Shown here: piece after piece, positions 27,401-39,400 of the stretch
How the letters are laid out: each line of letters opens with the position of its first letter
Position numbering within the stretch: the first letter of the stretch is position 1
Origin: Apteryx mantelli
Lineage: Eukaryota; Chordata; Aves; Apterygiformes; Apterygidae
Direction: 5' to 3'
Length of the DNA: 64,000 bases
Assembly: GCF_036417845.1 (NCBI RefSeq)
Contig: NC_089994.1
Location: forward strand, 16,882,001-16,946,000
The notes under the pieces: generated by a model
Told to the model about the DNA's origin: nothing
Databases searched by the model: none
What the model saw: the letters and a program-made list of their open reading frames with translations, nothing else
Position numbers and translations under genes: made by a program

Positions 27401-30400
27401 TTCCAGTGTTTGAACTGAGTAACTATTTGTTAATTGTGGCTTTCCGAAGAATGGCTTTTAGATCTTAAGTCATTGAGTAATTAAAGACAGAATATCAGAT
27501 GTGGATAAGAGAACTTTTTGCATTAATCATCACCCACAGAATCACTAAGGTTTTCCCATTTAACACTTCTTAATGGTGAAATATCAGGACCTGTGTTAGA
27601 GAGTTGAAAACATTTTTGTTTGCCCTGGAATATTTGCTGGTACTCTCAAGAGTTACCTATGACATTAAACTACTCCTGACAGCGTTGATTGTTATGGATT
27701 TTGATGGAAGTTGCATGTTTGCTGGGCCTCCACGCGGTTTGCATCAGCTTACAGAATTTTGTGGGACAGGTTGGAATCAGCTCCTGGCTGTCTGCATATA
27801 GGTGAACCTTAAAAAGTGCAATGAATTTGTGTGATTCTCGGCTTCTATAAAAAGCGAAGAACCCTGCCTTGAAGAGATCAGTTCCTCTGGAAGACAACAT
27901 TTAATTTCTTAGCCAGCAGTTGTGTGAAGCAAAAATCTTGTGGTTTCATTATTTTCTAAGTAATATTGAGACTCCTGTGAATTTGTGTTATTTAGCAATG
28001 CTGCCTCATCAATATGAAAAATAGAAGGTTAATAAGCGACTTTTCATATTTCAGATTTGTTCACATCCAGTCGTTCCAGTAATTATTTCCTTTCTGTGTC
28101 TGCTGTCAGTTCTGCTACAACAGACAGCAGCAGCCATTCTTCTCAGGTAAGGTTGATTCTTGATGTTTACAACAGACTCAGCTCAAACATGTATGTGTCG
28201 TGTAGAATTTCAGACATGAGACATGTTCTCACCTCAGAAGGAGTTGAGAAGAGGCTCAGATGAAGAGTTTTAGGGGTCAATGCTGAATCAGAAATATTTT
28301 TCTTTTCTGTCAGTCTCCTGTCCTGCCGTCGGGTTCATTACCCAGCGCGCTTCCAACGGGGAACCTCAGTGATGGACTGATTGCTCCCTCAGTACCTGCT
28401 CCTGTCATTCCTGATGTTGGCACTGACCAGTGCTCCAGCATTAGAAGCGGAGGATCTTTCATCCAGCCAGCGGACTTCACTCCTGACTCGTCTCTCAGCG
28501 GGCCCCAGCCTTTTGTCCCAGTATTTCAAACTCCTCTGCCACTGCTTCAACCTGCGACCCCACAGCACCAGTCCCCGTTGCCTGCAGTGCCTCTGAATAC
28601 TGGCTTAAGCTCTCCACCATCTGCTTTTGCTGCCCCAGAAACCCAGAAGTTTGGCCTCTGTGAATCTACAGTTATCACCCATACAGCTTCTGCTACGCTG
28701 ACCCACAATGCCCCTGCCACCACCTTCAGCCAGAGCCAGAACCTTGTCCTGGCAACGCAGCAGCCAGGGGCAGGAGTGCCTTGTAACCTGGCTTTCCAGA
28801 CTGCTGTCCTGCAGGGGCAGCCCCGGCCCCAGCTTCAGTCCCAGCTGACGTTTGCACTCCCTAAAGCTGTTCCTCTGGCCAGTGCTGGGACAAGGCCCAA
28901 AGAGTCACAAAAAATAGTGCCTGCTCCGAAGCCTGAAACAGTGTCCTTAGTATTAAAGAATGCCTTCATCACCCCAGGTGAGAGGCATTGGTGTGGTGTT
29001 TCTCTTTACTGAGTGGGTCTACTAGGAGGGAGCGATCTTGCTTTTCTTTTTTAAATAGTGAGTAAAAACGCAGCTTGCTAAGGGTGTCCCGGCGACCTGT
29101 GAATCCACTGGAGTGTGGCCACGCTGCACGATGGGGTGCTCTGGACTGCTGCTAGCACTGGAAGCAGTTTTGTTGAGGGTGTGCAAAGAGACCTGCCAAA
29201 GGGGTGATTCACTATGTGGTTTTCAGCCCCAAGATTATATCTCCTTGTAAAATTTGTGCTGAGCTCTATAGATGCATCAGCTTACGGGTTGACTAGAGCT
29301 CTGCACCCCTGCTCCATAGAAACCTTGGTTGTGATATTTAATGCTGTTCTGATTAGCTCTGCCCCGCTTAGCCACGCAGCACAGATGGAGATGGCAGGGA
29401 GACAAGTGTGGGATGGAGAATGGCAGGTTTGTCACTGTCACTGACTCATCTGGTTGCCTTGGTCAAGTCTGTTTACTTATCTGTGCATCACTACCCTCTG
29501 TAATACCAGGGTAATATTTACCTGCTTCAGCTGTATTCTGAGGCTGAGCTTAGTGTGCCTGAAACTCTTTGAGACATAGTACAGGGGTTGGCTAGGGAAC
29601 GGCTGTTGAAATGGACCACAGCGTTGGTGCAGAAGGAAGCATGGGAGCACACATTCGCAGACCATCACAGCAGTGATGGGCACCAAACATTTGGGTGGAA
29701 TAGGACATGGAGCATGCAGAGACCTGGGGATCTTTGCCTCAGACAATCTAAAGACTCCTGAGATGCTGTCAGGAGCATGTGATTTTTTTAGTTCAGTGCA
29801 TCAGTGTGCAACTGATAAGCTGGGACCTCCACAATTGCATTGACTGGGCATGATTTGGAGACATTTGTGGAGGCTGAGAACAGCAAACATGAGCAGAGAG
29901 AGAGTTTTGCTGGCAGTTCTTGTGGGAGAGCTCAAGACTAGGGCAGGACAGGCAATACACTTTTTCTTGGGATTATTGTACTCTGTCTTCAGACTTGTGC
30001 TGGATGGTGGCAAAGCAGCTTCAGCCACCTGAAATGTGCAACACTAATCCAAGAAAACCCCTGCCTGGAGGAGTATCATGAAATAGGCTTTACTAGGGAG
30101 TAGGTGTGTCTGCCAGGGCCTGGCACTGTGATTACCCATCAAAAAATCAGTGTTTAGGAGTGGGAACAGACCTGACGATCTAAATCTAACATGTCACTGG
30201 GAACAAGTTGGTCCACGGTTAATAGCACTAGGGTGCTCCTGGCCATGTTTCTGCCTGTAGTCTGTTATGAAGCAAGAGTCCATGTACCTTCAGCAGTCAA
30301 GACCTGCATTACTTACCTAGTAAAGCATTGTAGACAACGCTCATTGCCAGAAAGCCTTTGCTCCTAGCTTACTCACTGCCTCCTTAGTTGTATACCTTGC

Positions 30401-33400
30401 TCCTCATCCCGTACGTCACTTTTCCAGTACCTTATGAGTTACTTCTGCGCTATTGCAACCAAAAGTTTTGTTTTTCATCCAGACTTTTGATTTTTTTTTT
30501 TTCACTTCTGGCAGTGGCATGTGTTCAGGGATCACAGTGCTCCAAAATCACTGTGACATCAGGCTCAGAGTTCAAATCCAAGATTCTATCTCAAGACTGG
30601 AGCTTTATTTTTGGCAATAGAGTATATATCAGTACTTGTAACTGAGGCATTTATGCCTGTCATTTCTGTTCAGGACACACAAATCACCTCATGACTGTAA
30701 AGTGAATTGCATTATAACCTCTTTTGGAAAGGGATGTATTATGTTTATTGTCATGTGAAATAAGGACTCAGAAATCTGCGCAAGTTGTCTCATCAGGTGC
30801 AAGATTTCACATGGAAAAGAACTGTGCTATCACTACTGCAGCTTAAATGTTCTAATTTGGAGAGGAGAGTCTACAGAAGATGTGTATGTAGGATGGAAAC
30901 CTGAAACCTCTAAAGGGCCATCTAAGCATGTGCCGATTGTTGCAGTTACCCAAATGTGGAAGTCAGAAATACCAAGTTTGTGCAGTAGAATTAGTGCACT
31001 GGTAAGAGTAGGCTCTTCCGCTCGTTAGAGATGTCATGAATACAGCTGGACAGTATAGCAGTGAACAGTGGAAGGGGGATGATTCCAGCTTTGCAGGTGG
31101 GAATGCTCAGACCAAGAATGAGCTGCCTGTCTCGGTGAGAGTGACCGTGCTTTCTGCCAGATGTACCCACAACAGGGCCTCCAAGAGTTGCGCAATCCAT
31201 AGGACTTTCCAGTAAAGGAAGTACAAAAACTTTAGCTAATTCAAAACACAGTTGTTATTAGCCACAGATGACACAGACAAGGGAGAGGACATTAGGTATC
31301 GTGCACTGTCTCCCTGTTTTGCTATACGTATTCTTCAATATCCTCATGCTAAACTGCTGAGGTGTTGGTTGCCAGGGATTGAGCTATTCTGACTGTTTTC
31401 ATACACCGTGACTTTACCAGTACAGAGGAGAGCTGAGGCTATGCTATGTGTCATGTAAAGCGGCTGTAAATCCAGACGGTGAGAGGAGCTAGTAGAGTGA
31501 GGTGGTAAGGGAGTGAAAATTTAATATGTGGACAAGGAAGCACAAAGTACGAATATGCATCCATCAAATGGTTTCTGTCAGGGGTCAGCAGAGCAAGGCT
31601 GAGATCCAAGCAGCATGGATGTGAGAGGAGAGGTGATGAAGATGATCCTCCTCCTGTCAAACCCAGCTATGATACAATGAAGACGTGTTGTACCTCCCTG
31701 ATTTACTAGGCACCTCTGTAAATGTACCTTGAAACAGTGACAGTGATGCTAGAAGCCTCAGAAATAATTGGGGTGTTAGTCTTGTGTACTGCATTTATGG
31801 GCCTGAGATTCTCAAAAACCTAGTAGCACTCTGTGTTGCAGTGAAATAGTACCAAATAGGTACTATTAAACTATTTCTCTGTTCCATGCCAAGTTATTTC
31901 ATACAAAATAATCTCCAGCTTTTTTTCCTGTCTCTTTAACTATTCTAACTTAATTGTGTTCTTCAGCTGCCTTTCAGGGACAGTCCAGAGCTGTGATTGT
32001 AACTCCAGCACCTTTAAAAAGAGAGGGGATTTTGACTCCAGCCATGTCTCAGTCTAATGTTGCAATTGCACCAGCTGGAATTGCCAGAGTAAGGAGAAGA
32101 AAAAAAATGTTTGTTTTAGGTCTGTTGCTTGCAAGTAGCTAGAGCTGTAATGTGCTCAGGAGAGTAACTGTCTCCTAAATCTCACCTGTTACCCAGCATA
32201 TGTGTTTGTATAGTCAGCATTATGGTTTGCTTATTTTTATTTTCACTACTTTGTGTGCCTGGAAGCACTACCTAGTCTTCACAGCCTCTGTCTCATACAA
32301 CAACATGATTATAAAGAGGCATGTGTACACAGTATTGTGAAAGGGGATGTTTTATACTTTTTTTTTAATCATCCAGAAGCTAGAAAGAACCTAGCATGCT
32401 CAACTTTCCAATTACAAGTTGGAAAGTGTGCCTTGAGTACATGAACCAATATATTTTTTTCCAATATGTTATGTAGAGGAAGATGGAAATAAGTTTTAGT
32501 ATATTGTGCTGTTGCCGTGTTGTAATACTGCATTAAGTTATGAAGAGACGCTGGTCTCCTGCCAGAAGTCTGACTTCAGTGCCTGCCAATTTCTCACGTT
32601 AGCCCTTGTTTCATGTTATCAGATTGTTAATCATGTATTAATTTGCTACTTCTAGTGAAAAGCAAGGTAACAAATCTCTCTTTCTCTCTCTCCCTCTCTG
32701 TGTGTTTTTCCCTGTGCTGTTCCCAGGCTCCAGGGGTGACGGAGTTCCGCAGTAACATTCTGGTTGGTCCAGCGCAGCAAGCACCAAGTAACCAACAAAC
32801 CCAGTCCACAGTCTCGCACCTCTTCTCTCCAAGTGTAGTCCAGGATGTGCTGGTGGAAGGAGAGCAAATCCCATCCCACAGTAGCAGTTCACAAGTTCCC
32901 TCGCCTACACCTAGTAAGTTAGAAAGCTCCGAGCGTTGTCTCCCCTGCACGTACAAGTGCATTTGCATTGGTTAGGTAAGAGGTAAATGGGCCTGTAAGA
33001 TTTCAGCTGAACAGAGATCCCAGGATAATTTTTGAAGGAACAGCTTTTTAGGCCCTTTTACCCTGCAGCTTCATTTGCATCCAGTTGTTTCCAGTATTTG
33101 TTTTGAACTGCTGTTTAACAGTTGTTGTGATTTTGTGCTTTCTGTAAGTGACTCCTTTCTAAAAGGAAGCACCATCATTTTCACAAAGAAATAATCAAAC
33201 CTCTTTGAAAGGCATCTGTGCAGAAAGTGCTGAATAGGTTTGTGGTTCAGTATCGTAACTATAATTTTTTGATCAGAGGATCTCAGATACAGTCCGCATT
33301 ACAGTAGGTGGGTGCAAAGACTCCTTTGGTATGTGTGTTGATAGAGGAGTTTGAAGAGATGCATGCTGGTTTCTCTGGCAAATGGTTGTAAGCATTACTG

Positions 33401-36400
33401 TCAGGTCCCAGGCTTTTAGAGCCTCAAATGGGAGTCATGAAATGTCATGAAATATTAGGCTTTCCCAGCAATCTTGGCTAGCATCTAGCTGCTGTATCAA
33501 TGAATATAATTTAGTTGTTGACTGTATTTTAGTTGTGTTCTGAATAGAAACTTCTCAGCAGTTACATTTGCTACAGAAAGTGCTTTTTTATGTGACTTGT
33601 CTTTTTTCCTTTATGAAGGCCGAGACTGTCAGAATTCAGGCCAAGCTTCCCCCTGCACTTCTGAGCAGAGCCCCAGTCCTCAGTCTCCCCAAAACAGCTG
33701 CTCAGGAAAACCTGCCACTGACCCTCAGATAGCTGCGTCTAAGGTGCGTTTCCTTTCCTTGGAGGTGTTTTTCTTGTTCGCCTTTGTAGCTCCTTTTTTT
33801 TTTTTTTTTTTTTTTCCCCCTCCCGATATCCGAGCGTGGACTGGAGAGTAAGTTGTGCTTCAGGATCAGTGGAATATTTGTTTCTAGGGCTTAGCTTGCA
33901 CGGCATCTGTGCTGCTCTGTTCAATTTAAAATGTCAGACTTTATCACTCTGCTTTGTTCCTGGGGAACCAGAGGGGCCAGGCTTAACTGTGGCTCTGCAG
34001 GTCGTTATAGTCATGACAGCAGTTCCTGCTGCGGCTCACAGGAGTCTTATGACAGGTCTCAGTTTACCTGGTCAAAGGTTTCAGGCTTAGTTTTCTAAAC
34101 ATGGCTTTTAGCCATGGTTCTGTTGGAGCTCCTGTGGCTCTTTAGGCCTGCAGGACCCTGGCCATCCCTGGGGGGCAAGTTCTTGACCTGCTGAGTTTGT
34201 ACATGTCTCCAGTGATGCTGTGCTGCTTCACAGAGGAATTCCTGTTTGGAGCACAGACTACTGGTTACATCTGGAAAACACTCTGGGAATTACTGGAATA
34301 AGATGGCAGCTGAAAGTGCTGGTTGTACTTCATATACAAACTGACCTTGTCAGAACATTTTCTTTGATGATATGAGAAACTTCTCCACAAAAAATAACAA
34401 ATACAGGAAAATCGACTCTAACCCTTGCATCCCTTTTGTTGTGAAAGGAGCATTACTTAATCATTTTGCAAGTGACGCCCCCTTTTTGGCTTCTCTGTCT
34501 TTTTACACCCCATGAGTTGGTGTCAGCTTTGTTACTCCTGGGGCAGAGAGGTAAGTTTAAACATTTGCAGCCTGTGATTGCACCCAGTTCTATTTCTGTT
34601 GCAGAGGAGGATCAGAGTGCCACTTGCTGAGCGTGCTGCAAGATATTCATGGTAGCTTGCAGTTCTTTGCTTAGCGTAAATGCTCACGAGCAGTAATTGC
34701 AGCCCGTTCTTGCTGCTAGAGAGTAAGTTAACAAAGGAACAAATTCCTTTGAAAAAAACAAAGAAACCCTTTTTCATGATCCCCAGACGGGAATGAAGGC
34801 ATGCTTTTGATGGGAAAGTAGCCACCAGATGGAGCAGTGTCCTTAAAAGTAAGGACACTGCAATCAGACAGGCTTTATAGCTGTTTCAGCTCACCTCTGT
34901 TGATAGGAATTGTATTGTATGTGTACTGTCAGTAACTCTTTCATAAGAAAGGAGAGAAACAGTGAGGTTTGCCTGTCTCCAGGTGTAGGTTCTTTGCTCC
35001 TTTGCAGATGGCATCATTCATTAGACTAAGCAGTTCCATTATTGCAGGGTAAAATTGGTTCTTCAGTGTGGCGAAACATGGAGGGCACTGGAAATCTCAA
35101 TTCTGCTCTTGAACCTGCATTTGATTTGTTTTTGGGCAGCCACTTAACTGCTTTGTTGCATCCTTTTCCTTCATTATAAAATGGGGGGATGATGAGTTAC
35201 TATTGGGAAGCCTAGCTCTGCAGAGAAACACATTCTCAAAGCGCAAACTCCTTATTTTCTTCCAAGGATTATGGTAGAAACAGCTTCTAAGTTTTTAATG
35301 CTGCAAATGAAAATGTAATTCCTGACAAAGGTTTTATCCTCAGTGTGGGTCACAGCTGCGGATGCTTTTTTTTTTTTTTTTTTTTTTTTGTCTGCAGTTG
35401 ACACCAGCAGACATTCCATGTGTATTAGGAATAAATGATACAAACTATTAAACTTACTGGTCACAACAAGATTCTAACAAATTGCATGTCCCTAAATATA
35501 GAATTAGACTTCAGAAAAGTGAATTGTGTAACAGTCTTGAAAAAAGTAGGAATTTTTACTTTAAAAAGAAAACTTACAATGTTTGGAATTGAATTTAATA
35601 AACTGGACACTTTTTAATTTCTCAAATCATTGTTTACAAGTTTATAGCCCTTTTGCTTGGACTAGGAAGATTATGAATGCCATAATTCAACAAAATCACA
35701 CTGTGAATTGCAATAGCTGAAATAATTATAGAAATAGAACAATAGAGGAAAACAACATAGATTGAGCTAATTTTATTTATGCAGAATCGAAGAATGAAGC
35801 AGATTGCAGCAGAACAGAAACGAAGGTTTAATATCAAGATTGGTTTCAGTACTTTGAACAGCTTGGTTTCGGCCAACTCCATGTTGGTAAGTAACTTGGC
35901 ACCACTAACAGTTCAATATGGAATTTAAGAAACTATGAGTCATTCTGAAAAGAGTTGTTGATAAATGTAATCTCTCCGCTGTTGACTAAGAATGCCGGTC
36001 AGTGATTGAAGATACTTGAACTGAGGGACTTGGAAAGGGTAGGAGGAGAAAACCGTGGCTTCTTGTCAGAAGATTGTGAGAGCGCCCTTTTTCTCTTAGA
36101 TAGTGTTCTTTCAATGCCTTTCAAACATTCCACAAGTCTTATCTGCTGAGATGCTGCAGCTTTAAAGCCACCAGGGAAAGAAGAAAACTGATATTTGCAA
36201 TCCTTCTCCCGGAACCCCAGTAATGATGATTTTGTCATGTGTGCAGCATAAGATGACTTTGTATTTACTGTTATGTTGCTTTTCTTCTGACGTACTGGCG
36301 TTTTACACCCATTCAGGATGGGTTCTGGTCCCCATAGCTGGACTTAAAAAGGGTATGTCTAGCCAGTACTGTGAGCTTATTCTGCCTGCACCATGAGCCA

Positions 36401-39400
36401 GCCAGAAGCCAGGTAGATGCCATTGGTATGGATGTTGGGCCTGGCCTAATATGCCTTGATGTTGAGCCTGAGCTAGTACATCTTCCTATGAGAACAATCT
36501 GTTAGCTTAGGCTTTGTGCTGTGCTAACCGCAGCTATACTGCTTTTGGTCAGCTAGGAGCATGGCGGAGCAACGTCGTGCATCTGCAAATACTGTTGAAA
36601 CATGTCAGTGCGTCGAAGGATGAAAAGTGTCCAGTGAGATTTCTGAAAGTTTCTACACAAATGAGATCTCTACTTCCTGATGGGAGTTAGGAGCCTGACC
36701 ACTTCAGATGATTTTGAAAATACCACTAGGTCTCTTGACATCCAGTATCACCTGCCTTCAAGAATTTGGCTGTGTGTCCACAGACTTGGAAACGTTCTCA
36801 GGTTTTTCTCCTCTGTCGCTCATCTTCTATGCATACGTTTATAGAGGGGAAAAAAAATCCCAACTGGTTTCTCAATGTTGAATGGCTTTGTTTGAATCAA
36901 GAACGCATTCTGTCCTTGCTAGCTAACTTATCTCACTAAACTGAAAGCAAAATTGTTAAAACATAGGCTTGTCTGCATGACAGAGTTCTAAATGTCCTTT
37001 AAATACCAGAACTTTTTAAGCAGCATATCAATTGATTTCTTTACATCATTTTTATAGTTATATACATTTAGGCCGTAAGTTATCAGAATTTCACTTCCTA
37101 TTTTGAATAACCTATTTGAAAAGTAGGCAGCTTTAAAAACTTGACTTTAATAAAATGTCTGATTATTTTGTTTTTCAAGTACAAATTTTTAATTCTTTCA
37201 TCAAAACTGAAAGCAGTTTTTGAAAAAGATCTGTGACATTGTTTCTATTTCCTTTGGTGATAGCTAGATCATGTTACCTTCTGTTTGATAACTTCAGGCT
37301 TCCCAAACCAAGTAATCTAAATCATCAACTTGGAATGATGCTTCTAACAGCACAGTAAATGTATCAGCAAATGCAGCACATCCCTCAGTACCCCAAATAA
37401 AAATTTTAAATATTTTTAAGAGGACAAATAATTAAATATAACATTTTAATACTTCTTGAAATACTTCTTTCAAAAAAGAACAGAGTAGCAAAAATACAAT
37501 TTGGGGTAGAAGAAAACTACTGCAACCACCTTTCTCTGCGCTAGTGTGCAAATGGGAGTCAGAGAAATGAGAATGTTATCTTAACTTAGTGTTTCTGTCT
37601 GTCTATCTATGTGCTTTGCCAGGGTGAAGGAAACTTAAGAAAAGGTGCTGAAGTGCTTTTCTGGTTGTTACAGCAGGTTAGGGGCAAACTCTTCATCTGT
37701 TTAGCTTTGTTCTAGAAAGTGAGCTCTATGTTTGTGTTTGGTCTAGATCAGCCATGCAATCACTCTCCAGAAAACAGTAGAATATATCGCTAAACTACAG
37801 CAGGAAAGAACACAGATGCAAGAGGAAACCAGGCGCCTTCGGGAAGAAATCGAGGAGCTAAACGCTACCATCATGTGAGATTTGGGGAGATTTCTGTAAT
37901 GAAGCCGTGCAGGTGGAATGTTGCTTTGGCTAACAACAGGGGATGTTTGCCTCAGATGTCATGCCAAACAACAGATGGGTGTTGGAGACAAGTAGAGTTG
38001 CTACCAGCTTCCAGACAAAGAGCAAAGTTGTTGTGGGATGGGCACTGGTAGCAAACTGTGTGGATTTTCAGCAAGCTCCGACCATGAATGCACAACAGTG
38101 GCAGCATCAGCAAAGCTGCATCAGGTCAGTTAGAATAATTTGGAGACAGAGACAGTGACGATTGTTTTTAAAGCTAGGCCTACTGGGGATCAAACACTCC
38201 TACTCTTCATGATAGCTTTGCTGCAGCTTTCTTTCCAAATGCAACCTATTTTAACTGGAAGCAATATGGTTGAGTAGGTAGGAACCAGGTCTTGGAATTA
38301 AGGAGTCTTGCTGCTGCTGACTGAATGTAACCTTGATCAAGTCAGTTCACCTTTCTGGTGCCTCAGTTTCCTTCATGGGTTTATGCTATTTAGGCCTTAT
38401 TGCAAAGCATGTTGAGATCCCCAGTGTTTTTTCTTCAATCCACAGAAGTGTTAGGCTTTATGTAATTAGGCTGACTAGTATATCAAAACCTTTTATTATT
38501 TTTTAAAGTATGATAACATCTGTTTGGTTTTATTTTAAACTGATCTCTTTCTTAAGAATCTTTGTAGCATTTTCTTCTGTAACATTGCTCAGGAGTAAGT
38601 CTGTAAATTTTTCCTTATCTCCTAATGTGCTTCTCTCTAAGTGGATGCTGAAAACTTTGTTTTATGTTAAACTTTGTTTTTAGTTTTGTTGCTTGTCATA
38701 AGAAGTGTGTGGTAGCTGGAGAAATCGCTTTGCTACATGAATATAGACAAAATTGATTGGAAAACAGTATGTATTCCTGGCCATAACAAATAAATACTGG
38801 GGGGATCTTTTAGTAGGAAGCTATCTCAGTCTGAGAAACTTGGGATGCATACTTTCCTCACGTTACATTTTAGTCTGGCAGGGAGTACGTCCTTTGTGGT
38901 GAGATGCTGACCTCAAGATGTCTTTTCAGTTCTTGTCAACAGCAGCTCCCTGCTACAGGGGTTCCCATAACACGGCAAAGATTTGATCACATGAGGAGTA
39001 TGTTCGATGAGTACATCAGAAACAGGGCTCTCCAGAACTGGAAGTTTTGGATTGTATCCTTTTATATTAATCTGTTGAACATCACGTTTGGTATTGATAT
39101 GTTTGGAGCCAAGAACTCTGGATTCTGATGCTGTGACTTTAAACTAAGTTGTTTAAGTAATGCATTTCCTCAGTTTTCACATCTATATGGGGTTGTGAAC
39201 CCTTGCCTCTCTTAGTGCCCCAAACTTTAAAAAAATATTTTCCAAAATGTTGCAGTCCTTCCAGTAGCTGAAGTCCATGTAAAAGTCTGGGGTTTTTGTT
39301 TGTGGATCAAGCTATATTAGCCTTTCCCACAGAATGTTTTGAATTCTTCCTTTGTTCTCTCCCTTAACATTTGATAATTTGCAGTTCAGCATTATTATTA

